A DNA stretch of 64,000 bases from CAVPHV01 sp963704825 (lineage in GTDB: Bacteria; Actinomycetota; Acidimicrobiia; Spongiisociales; UBA5794), in NCBI GenBank assembly GCA_963704825.1, contig CAVPHV010000003.1:62001-126000 (forward strand). Reading direction: 5' to 3'. Under the pieces are notes generated by a model that ran no database searches, was not told where the DNA came from, and saw nothing but the letters and a program-made list of their open reading frames with translations. Position 1 is the stretch's first letter. Every line of letters starts with the position of its first letter. Positions 27,436 through 36,619 of the stretch are shown piece by piece. The translations under genes and the position numbers were made by a program.

Positions 27436-28182
27436 ATGGCAACGCAGGGCGACGTACCTTGGACGATCGACTTCGAAGCTCTCCGGAGTGAGGGCAGAGG
27501 AGAGCAAAGCGGGGTTTCGATCGCCGTTCTCGACACGTCCGAGGTCCGTTGGTTTGCGTTCGGGTCACCGGCGCCGGAGGTCGTCGATTGGTTCGCGGGC
27601 CGGGGTCACGCCGGGACGCTCGAGGACCGATGTGATGTCTATCAACTGCACCGCCTCCACGACATCGGCGTCAAGCGACGCTCCCGTGACAGGCTCGAGG
27701 TGAAGGTCCGTCGGGCGATCGGGGAGAGGTTGGCACTCCAGCCAGGTCTCGCCGCCCCCTTCGAGGAGTGGCGCAAGTGGAGCCCGGACGACAGTGATCC
27801 GATGGCGCCGTCGCCGGATGCTCCTTGGATCGACATCCACAAGTCGGTTCTGACCCGCACGTTCATGCTCGTCGCAGGCGAGGTGGCCGGCCCTGCACCT
27901 CACATCGATGACAGTCTCTCCGGTTGCGATGTCGAGATTGTCGCAGTCACGTTCGCCGGGGTCGAGAGTTGGAGTTTTGCCTTCGAGGCGTTTGGGCCAA
28001 GGGCGGATCGACGCAGGGCCGTCATGGAGTCGTGGGGTGCACTCATCAGAGAGTCCGGCCCGTTTGAGAACCTCGGGTCGTACTTCGACCAACCGGCGGG
28101 CTACCCCGAGTGGCTCGCCCTGACAGCATCCCAAAGCGACGAAGCCGCTCCCGCCGGGTCGCTCGATCGACTGACCGGATAG
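27436..28182 (+). CDS. Uncharacterised protein, 248 aa
   Basis: A soluble protein without signal peptide or membrane helix. I do not recognise the family with certainty. The N-terminal half has a strand-rich layout with conserved-looking charged residues (EVRWFAFGS, EDRCDVYQL, DIGVKRR, LEVKVRR), somewhat like a CYTH/adenylate-cyclase-type barrel in which acidic and basic side chains line a tunnel; that is a guess. Codon use matches its neighbours, so it is a real gene. The start may be ATG 27436 or GTG 27430. It is divergent from the MerR gene and ends before a bidirectional hairpin. Confidence 0.65.
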   Translation: MATQGDVPWTIDFEALRSEGRGEQSGVSIAVLDTSEVRWFAFGSPAPEVVDWFAGRGHAGTLEDRCDVYQLHRLHDIGVKRRSRDRLEVKVRRAIGERLALQPGLAAPFEEWRKWSPDDSDPMAPSPDAPWIDIHKSVLTRTFMLVAGEVAGPAPHIDDSLSGCDVEIVAVTFAGVESWSFAFEAFGPRADRRRAVMESWGALIRESGPFENLGSYFDQPAGYPEWLALTASQSDEAAPAGSLDRLTG

Positions 28183-28354
28183 CCTGCCGCGTCGGGCTCC
28201 GGCCAGCCGCGATCACACCAATCGGGCCATGAGTCAAGCTGATCGCTCGTGCCGTCGTCGTTGCAGGACGGCTGTGTAGCCGGAGAACCATCTCCTGTTC
28301 TGGTGTGCCGAGGTACGGGGAATGGCACTGTCTCCAGGTGGCGAGCCACGCACC

Positions 28355-28379
28355 GAGGGGGCGGCAGTGCCGCCCCCTC
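28355..28379. terminator. Bidirectional GC hairpin between converging genes
   Basis: Perfect 11-bp arms GAGGGGGCGGC and GCCGCCCCCTC around an AGT loop, midway between a plus-strand stop (28182) and a minus-strand stop (28410). The rest of this 227-base gap holds no gene. Confidence 0.75.
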
Positions 28380-28409
28380 AGTCGTGGTCTGTCCGCTGTT
28401 GATGTGCGG

Positions 28410-29384
28410 TTAGGCCGTGGATTCTTGCTTGCCGCTTGCGATCAGGCCCCAGGCGCCGAGGATGAGGATCAGGGCTCCACCGATGAGCACCATCCACGCA
28501 ATGGGCTGGAGAACGGTGTCCTTGATCGTGTTGTAGTTCTCGAGCTGAGAGGCGAAGGCACCAACCATCACGGTGAAGCGTCCCATCGTCGGCTCCAGCG
28601 TTTGCATCGCGTCGGCCGTGGCCGGGAAGTTCGCCGCCATGAACTGGCCGAGCTCTTCCTGGCTCATGCCGAGCTGCTGGGCAAGCGCCGGGAGCATCTC
28701 GGTGCTCATTTGCTGTCCCATCGCGCCGACGACGTCGAGCGCCTGCTGGCTGCCCGTCACCAACTCTTGGGTGTAGGCCGGCTTGAATGCCTCGTTCATG
28801 TCGTCGGCGGCACCTGCCTTGTCGACCAGGTTCAAGAGCACCGACGAGGCAACGACGGTCACGCCGAGCACGATCGCCAGGATGGCCCCGACCCGGAATC
28901 TGAAGAACAGGACGATGCCGACGATGACCGCTGCAAGGCCGATCAGCAGGATGATCCAGGGCAGCGTTGTTGCCGGGAGCGAACTCGTCGGAATGGCGTC
29001 GGCCTGCTCGAAGTTGTCGAGCTGGCTGTTCATGAGCTGGATGACACCGGTGAACTGCTCGGTCACCTGGGGGAGAGCCGCCACCCCGGTGGCGACGGCG
29101 GTGTAGTTCTCGCCGACAAACGCGGTGAAGCTGGCGGCATCCATTCCCATCGCACCCGACAGCGTCGGGACGATGGCCTCGCCGAACTCAACACTCACCT
29201 CTTCGAGGGCGGCGACGTCTTCTTCTGCCGTGGCGATGACGTCGGCCTGCATCACCGTCGCGCCGAACTCATCGGTGAGTTCCTCAAACGCCGGGGCGAC
29301 ACTAAATAGGTCGTTGGCAAATACGACGACGATCAGGGCCACTCCGATGATGAATACACCGGCACCGATTATGTACTTCTGCAT
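28410..29384 (-). CDS. Uncharacterised multi-pass membrane protein, 324 aa
   Basis: Four hydrophobic helices are evident: one at the N-terminus (YIIGAGVFIIGVALIVVVF), two adjacent in the middle (PWIILLIGLAAVIVGIVLF and AILAIVLGVTVVASSVLL) and one at the C-terminus (AWMVLIGGALILILGAWGL). Two extracytoplasmic regions of about 110 residues, rich in Ala, Glu, Met and Gln and probably helical, lie between the first and second pairs. The layout is symmetric, as if the protein arose by duplication. I do not recognise a family. ATG 29384 has an AGAGGAGAGAGGA stretch upstream. Confidence 0.7.
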   Translation of the reverse strand: MQKYIIGAGVFIIGVALIVVVFANDLFSVAPAFEELTDEFGATVMQADVIATAEEDVAALEEVSVEFGEAIVPTLSGAMGMDAASFTAFVGENYTAVATGVAALPQVTEQFTGVIQLMNSQLDNFEQADAIPTSSLPATTLPWIILLIGLAAVIVGIVLFFRFRVGAILAIVLGVTVVASSVLLNLVDKAGAADDMNEAFKPAYTQELVTGSQQALDVVGAMGQQMSTEMLPALAQQLGMSQEELGQFMAANFPATADAMQTLEPTMGRFTVMVGAFASQLENYNTIKDTVLQPIAWMVLIGGALILILGAWGLIASGKQESTA

Positions 29385-29558
29385 GAGTCCTCTCTCCTCT
29401 GGCATGACACGTACCGGAGCCAAAGGAGTCGACTCCCCCGGAGGCCTCCCTGTTCCCGGCTGGGTCGTATTGGACCAATCCCGAGCGAAATCACCTAGGG
29501 CATTCCGACCCCATCGTGTAGTCCGGTTGTCCGCGCTTGTGCGTTCGCCCGAACGTTC

Positions 29559-30119
29559 CTACAGGACCTTGCGCATCAAGGGCCGGGTTTCGCTGCGACG
29601 AGCGACTTCCTCGAAACCAAGGCGCTCGAACATCGAGGCGAGCCCCATCCAGGCGTAGATCTCCGGGATGTGATCCGAACGCGGCTCAACCGGGTAGCCC
29701 TCGACCGCAACCGCACCGTGGGATTGAGCAAACTCGATGGCCGCACCCAGCAGGGCGGTCGCCACCCCGGTACCGCGCACGCGGCGGGCGATGACAAAAC
29801 ACGTGATCGCCCACACCTCCATGTCATCGACCGGTTTGGTCACCCGGGACCGCTGCAGCCGGGGGTACTCGTGGCGCGGCGCGACGGCTACCCAGCCGAC
29901 GGGCACCCCGTCGGCGTAGGCGAGTAGCCCAGGCGGCGGGGTCGCATCGACCAGAGCCCGAAACGCCGCCTTGTTCTGGTCACCCTTGAGGTCATCGAAC
30001 TCGCGGCTTGTTTGCCGATTCCACATGCACCAGCAGCCGCCCTGCTGACCGCGTGGTCCAAACAGCTGCTCGACGTCGCCCCACCGGTCCGGTGTTGCTG
30101 GGTAGATCTCAAGGGTCAT
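29559..30119 (-). CDS. GNAT family N-acetyltransferase
   Basis: A 186-residue acetyltransferase. An N-terminal Cys/Trp-rich segment (GGCWCMWNR) is followed by GWVAVAPR and the acetyl-CoA loop VRGTGVATALL, ending in a GFEEVARRSETRPLMRK strand. The GGCWCM start is seen in a subgroup of uncharacterised actinobacterial GNATs; the substrate is unknown. TACGCT lies 6 bases before the ATG, so the mRNA is probably leaderless. Divergent from a methyltransferase gene with only 45 bases between starts. Confidence 0.85.
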   Translation of the reverse strand: MTLEIYPATPDRWGDVEQLFGPRGQQGGCWCMWNRQTSREFDDLKGDQNKAAFRALVDATPPPGLLAYADGVPVGWVAVAPRHEYPRLQRSRVTKPVDDMEVWAITCFVIARRVRGTGVATALLGAAIEFAQSHGAVAVEGYPVEPRSDHIPEIYAWMGLASMFERLGFEEVARRSETRPLMRKVL

Positions 30120-30125
30120 GAGTCC

Positions 30126-30158
30126 AGCGTAGGTGCCGGTCGCCGCGGAGGGTACGCT
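30126..30158. promoter_or_regulatory. Back-to-back leaderless -10 boxes (TACGCT) for two divergent genes
   Basis: TACGCT on the minus strand (30131-30126) is 6 bases from the GNAT ATG at 30119. TACGCT on the plus strand (30153-30158) is 6 bases from the methyltransferase ATG at 30165. The same hexamer and spacing on both sides suggest mirror-image promoters sharing a short control region. Confidence 0.65.
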
Positions 30159-30164
30159 GACCCG

Positions 30165-30962
30165 ATGGATCACCCGGCGCTGCCGACCGATGTTGTTGTG
30201 ATGCCCGGCACCGACGTCGAAGGCGAGTGGGAGCGGTTTCACATCTTCGAAGCACTCCATAACCGCATGCGCATCTGCAACCCGATGACGTCCGCGGACC
30301 TCGATGCCGTTGCCGATGTCCTCGACCCCAGAGATGGGGACCACGTCCTCGACGTTGCGTGCGGCCACGGCGAGCTCCTGATCCGGTTCGCCGAGCGTGC
30401 CGCCATCAGAGGTGTCGGCGTCGATCTCTCTCCGTGGGTGATCGTTCGTGCCAACGATGAAGCGGCGCAACGTCCCCTGCGCGGCACGGTGGAATGGTGG
30501 TTGGGGAATGCGCACGACCTTCCCGTATCGCCCTCGCGAGACATCATCACGTGCCTGGGAGCGTCATGGATCTGGCACGGCTTCGGCGGTACGGTACGAG
30601 CTCTCGCCTCCAGAACAAGACCCGGTGGCCGCATTGCGATTGGGGATCTGCGGCTGCGCGACGGCGCTGATGCCGATGCAGTATCAGCGGACCACGGCAG
30701 GGTCTCTTCCAAGGCCGAGCAGGAGGCGGTCTTCGCCGCCGCCGGAATCACGCCGCTGCTCGCCTTCGATGCCGCTCCCGCGTCGTGGCTCGACTACCAG
30801 AGCAGAATCCTGGAATCGGTAGAGAGCTATGCGGCGGTCAACCCGGGGCCGGAAGCCGCCGGCTTTCGCCGCGAGGAAGCGCAGTGGCGCCTCGACCACG
30901 AGCGTGATCAGCAGTTCATGACATGGACGGTATGGGTGGGGGAGACTCAACCCTCGAGGTAG
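30165..30962 (+). CDS. Class I SAM-dependent methyltransferase
   Basis: A 265-residue methyltransferase. SAM motif I is VLDVACGHGELLIRFAE, motif II lies around GVDLSPWVIVRAND, and the motif IV region is DIITCLGASWIWHGFGG. The last 100 residues form a helical cap seen in small-molecule methyltransferases. Substrate unknown. I start at ATG 30165 because of the leaderless promoter and because homology begins there. Confidence 0.85.
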   Translation: MDHPALPTDVVVMPGTDVEGEWERFHIFEALHNRMRICNPMTSADLDAVADVLDPRDGDHVLDVACGHGELLIRFAERAAIRGVGVDLSPWVIVRANDEAAQRPLRGTVEWWLGNAHDLPVSPSRDIITCLGASWIWHGFGGTVRALASRTRPGGRIAIGDLRLRDGADADAVSADHGRVSSKAEQEAVFAAAGITPLLAFDAAPASWLDYQSRILESVESYAAVNPGPEAAGFRREEAQWRLDHERDQQFMTWTVWVGETQPSR

Positions 30963-30997
30963 GGCGACAAATCCCCACCCGGCACCGAGACCGGGAC

Positions 30998-31189
30998 TCA
31001 GCCCAGGTAGTACATCCCGTGAAGGGCGTCAGGCATCCGGGTTTTGTCGTCGAGTTCGGCGTTGGTGTCGCACGGCTCCTCATGGAGGTCGACCGTGATG
31101 ACCACTTGGTCTTCTGGAGCCCATGGACGTGGGTGGAGTAGTGCGAGCGCGGACTCGTGTTGGAGGCCGGATCCTTCAATCGGTCTCAT
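30998..31189 (-). CDS. Possible small protein (63 aa), unknown
   Basis: A short frame in a 370-base gap: the peptide is hydrophilic with ALALLHPRPWAPEDQVVITVDLHEE in its middle and reads like a folded small domain. The ATG has GGGAGAG 4 bases upstream. No family is recognised and the plus strand of the same stretch has no better frame. The remainder of the gap holds no other gene. Confidence 0.4.
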   Translation of the reverse strand: MRPIEGSGLQHESALALLHPRPWAPEDQVVITVDLHEEPCDTNAELDDKTRMPDALHGMYYLG

Positions 31190-31335
31190 GCTCTCTCCCA
31201 TCGACGGCGGCAGTCGTCGATGCCTTCCCATGTCCCGTACGGTGGTGGTGCGATGGTACCGCTGATTCACCGCCGTGTGAAGAGGGAGTCTGCGACCGCG
31301 GTGGCACCGGTGCCCCGGGCCACTACCCTTCGCTC

Positions 31336-32407
31336 ATGGATGAAGAACGCATCGGCCTGTTCATCGACTACGAGAACCTCGCCATCGGAGCCCGCGACGA
31401 CCTGGGCATGACCTTCGACTTCAGACCGGTTGCCGACGCCTTGGCGGAACGGGGCCGTGTGGTCGTGCGCCGCGCCTACGCAGATTGGACTTCGTTCGAG
31501 GCCGACCGGCGGATGTTGTCGGAGAACCACGTCGAGATGCTCGAGATCCCGCAGCGCAAGGGCCTGGTCCGCAAGAACGCTGCCGACATCAAGATGGCGG
31601 TCGACGCCATCGAGCTTGCTTTCGAGCGCGACTACGTGACGACGTTTGTCATCTGCACCGGTGACTCGGACTTCACCCCACTTGTTCACAAGCTGCGCGA
31701 GCTCAACAAGCGGGTGATCGGTGTCGGCCTCAAGGCGTCGACCTCCAAGCTCCTGCCGCCGGCGTGCGACGAGTTCCTCTTCTACGAGAACCTCGACGGG
31801 GTTGAGCCGGCACAGCGCCGCCCCAAGTCCACCCGCCGCTCCAAGCCGGCCGATCAGCCTGTTGGAGGAGCCCGCTGACGAACCGGACGACGAACCGCCG
31901 GTCACGGGTGCGAGCGATGGACTCGACGCCCTGGCGGTGTTCCTCGCGCAGACGGTGGCCGGCCTGGAGCGGTCATCGGGCGGCGCGGTCCGCTCCTCCA
32001 TGTTGAAGCGGGCGGTCCTCCGCAAGGACCCGACGTTCAGTGAGGGTGACTACGGCTTTCGTGCCTTTGGGGAGCTACTGCGCCACTTCGCCGAAAACAA
32101 CGTCCTGCAACTGAGCCCCGGTGGCGCCCAGGGCGATCCCGTTGTGTCGTTTGCGGAATCGGGACGCGATGCCGAGGCCTTCGACGTGCTCCACGAAGTG
32201 GTGGCCGAAATCGAAAGGAACGGTGGGACCGCGATGCTGTCCGGTCTCAAGAATCAGCTCCGCAAGCGCCAGCCCACCTTCAACGAGCGACGACTCGGCT
32301 ACAGCGGGTTTCTGCAGTTCGTGCGGGCGGCCAACGCCCGCGGCATCGTCATCCTCGAGTGGGACGACGAGGCCGGCGACTACGCGTTGACCCTTCCTTC
32401 GGGCTGA
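31336..32407 (+). CDS. NYN-domain (LabA/DUF88) nuclease with two OST-HTH/LOTUS domains (frame broken near 31850)
   Basis: The first frame (31336-31878) is a PIN-like NYN domain: GLFIDYENLAIGARDD, ADIKMAVDAIEL and the signature CTGDSDFTPLVHKLRE supply the acidic metal site of an RNA-cleaving enzyme. The next frame, ending at 32407, holds two OST-HTH (LOTUS) RNA-binding domains, each with a Gly-rich start, SMLKRAVLRKDPTF or GLKNQLRKRQPTF, and a GF/FG...LLR/FVR helix. Removing one T in CCTGTTGG joins them through an acidic linker. The intact protein of about 356 residues would be an RNA-processing nuclease. TACCCT is 6 bases before the ATG. Confidence 0.85.
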
Positions 32408-32408
32408 G

Positions 32409-35021
32409 TCACGACGAACCCTGGGCGGGGGGTTCGTTGATCGCTTCGACTGGGTCGAGGTCCGGGTCAAACCAGTCGATCTCAGGACCCGGAACAGGAT
32501 CGGGATCGGGTGGCGGCGCAGGTTCCTCGTGTCGGGCGGCGTCCACGAACGCCTCGGCGTCGAGCGGTGGAGGAATCTGGCCAAGAAGCGATTGCGCCTG
32601 ATTGCGGATCTGTCGCCACCACTTGCCGGCATCCGGCGGCCCTTCCCGCATGATCTCCGGCACCTGCTTGATCCAACCGACGGCCCGCAGCGATCCAATG
32701 ATGATGGCGCCGGTGATCGCCACGATGCCGACCGCCGCCAGCAAGATCGCTGGACGGGGCAAAGCCAGGTCGAAGAACTCCTGAGTTGGGGGGGTCGCCA
32801 GGACCAGCAGCAGGAAGAAGGCCATGCCGCCGATCAACCATTTCTTCCAGGTGACGAGTGGCCTGGCCACGATCCCAATGGCAAAGAGCCCGATCGCGGC
32901 AAGCACCAGCGTTGCCACCGTCCGAGCCTCTGGCAGCTCGACCCCTTCTGTGATCGACAACTCGTAGGCGAAGAAGGTTGCCAAACCGGCGGCGAGGCCG
33001 ATCGGGACGGCGAAGCGCAGCACCCGGCGCAGGAAACCGGGCCGGGATGGATCGGCGTTGGGAGCCAGGGCAAGGAAGAAGGCCGGGATACCGATGGTGA
33101 TCGATCCGACCAGGGTGAGGTGTCGCGGCTGGAACGGGAACCGGCGGCCGACGAGTCCGATCGCGAGTGCGATGAAGATGGCATAGATCGTTTTTGTGAC
33201 GAAGAGGTTGGCGACTCGTTCGATGTTGCCGATAACTCGCCGCCCTTCGCCGACGACGCCGGGCAACGCCGCGAACGAGCCGTCGATGAGCACGAGTTGC
33301 GCCACCGAGCGCGTGGCTGCGCTTCCTGAGCCGAGGGCGATACCGATGTCGCTGTCCTTGAGCGCGAGCACGTCGTTGACGCCGTCGCCGGTCATCGCAA
33401 CGACGTGGCCACGGGACTGGAGCGCCTTGACCATCAGCTGTTTCTGGTGGGGGGTCACCCGGCCGAAGACGGTGCCGGCCTCCACCTCATCGGCGAACGC
33501 TTCTGGTTCCTCGGGAAGGTCGCGAGCGTCGACGACTTCGGCCGAGCCGGGGACTCCGACCTCGCGAGCGATGGCAGAGACCGTGTGGGGGTGATCCCCG
33601 GAGATCACTTTCACCTGGACGTTCTGTTGGGCGAAGTAGCGCAGCGTAGCTTCGGCGTCTGGCCGGATCTTGTCCCCGAGGATGACGAGCGCCTCCGGCT
33701 CGAGTCTTCTCGGCAGCTTCTCGCCTTGAAGGCGAAGTGGACTGTGGGCCAGCAGCAAGACCCGTCTGCCCAGGGCGGCGTGATCCGCGGCGGCGGCGAT
33801 GACCTTGTCGTTGTTCGGGACGACGATCTCAGGTGCCCCCAGGACCCACGTGCCGTGATGTCCAAAGGTTGCGCCGCTCCATTTGCGGGCCGACGAGAAA
33901 GGAATCGCAGTGTCCGCCTGCCAGGAAGAAGGTGCCGGAAAGCGAGCGATGACGGCCTGAAGTGTTGCGTTGGGGTCCGGTTCGGCCGCTCCCAGCGCAC
34001 CGAGCGGAGGCGCCGGGTCCTCGTCGGTCAACGGCTGAATGTCCTGAACGACCAGCGAGCCCTCGGTCAACGTGCCCGTCTTGTCGAAACAGATCGTGTC
34101 TACACGGGCCAGGCCCTCGATGGCGGGGAGTTCCTGGACGAGCACGTTGCGCCTGCCGAGCCTGATGACGCCGACGGCCAGCGCGATCGACGTCAGGAGG
34201 ACCAGGCCCTGCGGGATGATGCCGACGGCCCCCGCGACGGCCGACGAGAGGGCCACCCGAATCGAGTCGGCATCGATTGGCCGCTCGGCCGCCTGCGTCC
34301 GCAGCGAGTTCCAGATCAGCAGGATGATCAACGGGCCAACGATCCAGCTGACCGCACCGATGATCCAGTTGACGCCGTCGCGCAGCTCCGAACGGACCAG
34401 CGTGAAGCGTTTGGCTTCCTTCGCCAGGGTGGCGGCGTAGGCGTTCGCTCCGACCCGGGTGGCTCGGTAGTTGCCCGTGCCTGCTGAAACAAAGCTCCCG
34501 GAGAGCATCTCGTCACCGGGAGCTTTGACGACCGGATCGGATTCCCCGGTCAGCAGCGACTCATTGATCTCGAGTCCACGCGCCACGATCACGTCACCGT
34601 CGACGGCAACTTGATCGCCGGAGCGCAACTCGAGCAGGTCATCGAGCACGATCGTCTGGACCGGGATCTCTTGCGTGGTGCCATCGCGCACGACTCGCAC
34701 CTTCGGAGTGGTCAGCACCGCAAGACGGTCGAGGGTCTTCTTGGCACGCAACTCTTGGACGATACCGATGGCGGCGTTGGTGACCAGCACGATCCCGAAA
34801 AGTGCGTCGGCGGGTTCGCCGACGGCAACGAGGATCACGATCAACAACACAGTCAGGAGGATGTTGAACCGGGTGATGACGTTGGCCCGGACGATCTCCG
34901 CGGTGGTCCGGCTCGGACCCTCAGGGATGGTGTTGACCTCACCCTGGCCGATTCGCTGCCGTACCTCTGCTGAAGTCAGACCTGCGAGCCGATCTTGTCC
35001 ACTCTGGGCCTCGACCGCCAT
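32409..35021 (-). CDS. ctpE: CtpE-like P-type ATPase (probable calcium transporter)
   Basis: An 870-residue P-type ATPase. Actuator motif LTGES (157-161), phosphorylated Asp313 in DKTGTLT, TM4 metal motif GIIPQGLVLLTS (about 268-279), and hinge TGDGVND are all present, with 8-10 membrane helices. Overall pattern (VRANVITRFN, VQELRAKKTLDRLAVL) matches mycobacterial CtpE, a Ca2+ uptake pump. It carries an extra C-terminal cytoplasmic tail of about 90 residues, rich in Pro, Asp and Glu. It converges with the NYN-LOTUS gene, with stop codons almost touching. Confidence 0.9.
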   Translation of the reverse strand: MAVEAQSGQDRLAGLTSAEVRQRIGQGEVNTIPEGPSRTTAEIVRANVITRFNILLTVLLIVILVAVGEPADALFGIVLVTNAAIGIVQELRAKKTLDRLAVLTTPKVRVVRDGTTQEIPVQTIVLDDLLELRSGDQVAVDGDVIVARGLEINESLLTGESDPVVKAPGDEMLSGSFVSAGTGNYRATRVGANAYAATLAKEAKRFTLVRSELRDGVNWIIGAVSWIVGPLIILLIWNSLRTQAAERPIDADSIRVALSSAVAGAVGIIPQGLVLLTSIALAVGVIRLGRRNVLVQELPAIEGLARVDTICFDKTGTLTEGSLVVQDIQPLTDEDPAPPLGALGAAEPDPNATLQAVIARFPAPSSWQADTAIPFSSARKWSGATFGHHGTWVLGAPEIVVPNNDKVIAAAADHAALGRRVLLLAHSPLRLQGEKLPRRLEPEALVILGDKIRPDAEATLRYFAQQNVQVKVISGDHPHTVSAIAREVGVPGSAEVVDARDLPEEPEAFADEVEAGTVFGRVTPHQKQLMVKALQSRGHVVAMTGDGVNDVLALKDSDIGIALGSGSAATRSVAQLVLIDGSFAALPGVVGEGRRVIGNIERVANLFVTKTIYAIFIALAIGLVGRRFPFQPRHLTLVGSITIGIPAFFLALAPNADPSRPGFLRRVLRFAVPIGLAAGLATFFAYELSITEGVELPEARTVATLVLAAIGLFAIGIVARPLVTWKKWLIGGMAFFLLLVLATPPTQEFFDLALPRPAILLAAVGIVAITGAIIIGSLRAVGWIKQVPEIMREGPPDAGKWWRQIRNQAQSLLGQIPPPLDAEAFVDAARHEEPAPPPDPDPVPGPEIDWFDPDLDPVEAINEPPAQGSS

Positions 35022-35147
35022 GGGTATGAGCCTACCGGTACCGGGGCATCTGGGGGAGGGGGCCGAATCGCACTGCGCGGGCGGAATTGGGCAGTTGCGG
35101 ATGGTGGTGAACTACACTGCCGTAACTACAAGGATGTGAGGTTGGCC

Positions 35148-35534
35148 ATGGCGATTGCAATCGACGCACGCCTGCAAAGCGAACAACAAGTGTTGGCGGC
35201 AATTGGGCGGGCATATGTTGCGAACCACAACCCTGTGATCGAAGCTCGCTTGTCGGCGGTCATCGTGGATCCCGCACCCGGGATTGGCGATTTGGCTGCT
35301 GTTGTGGTTGCCGCCCGCAGCACCGTCGAGATTGTGCTCGGGGATGCCGACGTGTCCGCTGGGTTGATCGCTGCGGTCACCGAACTGGCGGTGGGGGGCT
35401 GGGAAGTGGTCATCCTCATCGAGGGTCACCGCAGCGGCGCCGCCCACCGTGGGCTGCGCGGCACGCCTTGTGTGCTCCAACAGTGGTGGCGCGAAGGTGA
35501 CGAGATCTGCTTCGGTGGTTTCGAAACCCCGTAG
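35148..35534 (+). CDS. Uncharacterised small protein, 128 aa
   Basis: A hydrophilic to mildly hydrophobic protein with alternating strands and helices, containing GDLAAVVVAARSTVEIVLG and WEVVILIEGHRSG. No known motif is seen. Start ATG 35148 has GAGG upstream and reads MAIAIDARL; the longer open frame from 34995 overlaps the ctpE promoter and is rejected. Divergent from ctpE. Confidence 0.6.
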   Translation: MAIAIDARLQSEQQVLAAIGRAYVANHNPVIEARLSAVIVDPAPGIGDLAAVVVAARSTVEIVLGDADVSAGLIAAVTELAVGGWEVVILIEGHRSGAAHRGLRGTPCVLQQWWREGDEICFGGFETP

Positions 35535-35610
35535 GATCTCGTTGGGCATTGTCGACCGGGGCGCAAGGCGCTCCGGCCCAAGATCGCGAAAATCGTTCTA
35601 GGCTTCTTCC

Positions 35611-36561
35611 ATGCCCGCTCCGCTCTATACCCAAACGGTCATTGCTTTCCTCTGGGACTTCGACCGCACGTTGATTCCCGACAACATGCAAGGGCCGATC
35701 TTCGAAGAGTACGGGGTTGACGCCGGCCGCTTCTGGCAGGAAGTCGACGGACTCGTGGAGTTCCATCGTTCTCACGGCGAGCTGATCTCGCGCGACACCG
35801 CCTATCTGCTCCATCTGCTCACCTATGTGGAAAGTGGGGTCTTTGCCGGCCTCACCAACGCCAAACTTCGCGAACTAGGTGGCAAGCTCGAACCGTGCCC
35901 GGGGATGCCGGAGTTCTTCGAGGAAACCCGGCGCCTGATTCGTGAGGTGCCCGAGTTCTCCGCCGCAGGGATCACCGTCGAGCACTACATCGTGTCGACC
36001 GGGCTCCGCCCGGTGATCGAGGGCTCCAGCATCTATCCCTACGTCGACGGTGTGTGGGCGAATGCCTTTGTCGAGTACTCGGCGCCGCCGGGATACTTGG
36101 AGCGATTGCCGGTGGCGGCCGAGGGTGGGCCGATTCGTCACCTCGCCTACACCATCGACAACACGTCGAAGACTCGGGCCATCTTTGAGATCAACAAGGG
36201 CGTCAACCGCAATCCGTCCCTCGACGTCAATGCGCGGATGTCCGAAGCGCAGCGTCGCGTCCCGCTCCGCCACATGCTCTATATCGCCGACGGCCCAAGT
36301 GACGTTCCGGCGTTCTCGATCCTCAACAACAACGGCGGCAAGACCCTCGGCGTCTATCTCCAGGAGCCCCGCAACAACTACAAACAGGTCAAGCAGCTCC
36401 AGGAGCAGGGTCGCATCCAAGGAATGGCTGAGGCCGACTATCGCCCCGGCAAGGGGGCCTACCTGTGGCTGATGGACAGCCTCGACCAGATCGCTCGCGA
36501 AATCGTCGACGGCAGGCATGCCGCCTTCGCCAGCATTCCCAACCCGCCGAGGCACGCGTAG
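35611..36561 (+). CDS. HAD superfamily hydrolase, 316 aa
   Basis: HAD motif I is FLWDFDRTLIPD with the nucleophile and acid Asp, motif II the Thr in IVSTG, and the last motif YIADGPSDVPAFS, the metal-binding acidic loop. A helical cap lies between residues 30 and 120. HAD enzymes dephosphorylate small molecules or proteins; specificity is unknown. TAGGCT lies 6 bases before the ATG (leaderless type). Confidence 0.85.
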   Translation: MPAPLYTQTVIAFLWDFDRTLIPDNMQGPIFEEYGVDAGRFWQEVDGLVEFHRSHGELISRDTAYLLHLLTYVESGVFAGLTNAKLRELGGKLEPCPGMPEFFEETRRLIREVPEFSAAGITVEHYIVSTGLRPVIEGSSIYPYVDGVWANAFVEYSAPPGYLERLPVAAEGGPIRHLAYTIDNTSKTRAIFEINKGVNRNPSLDVNARMSEAQRRVPLRHMLYIADGPSDVPAFSILNNNGGKTLGVYLQEPRNNYKQVKQLQEQGRIQGMAEADYRPGKGAYLWLMDSLDQIAREIVDGRHAAFASIPNPPRHA

Positions 36562-36619
36562 TTCTCCCCGGTTGCTTGGTCACTACGATCTCGGTTGACG
36601 CAAGTTCACGGAGGTTTCC

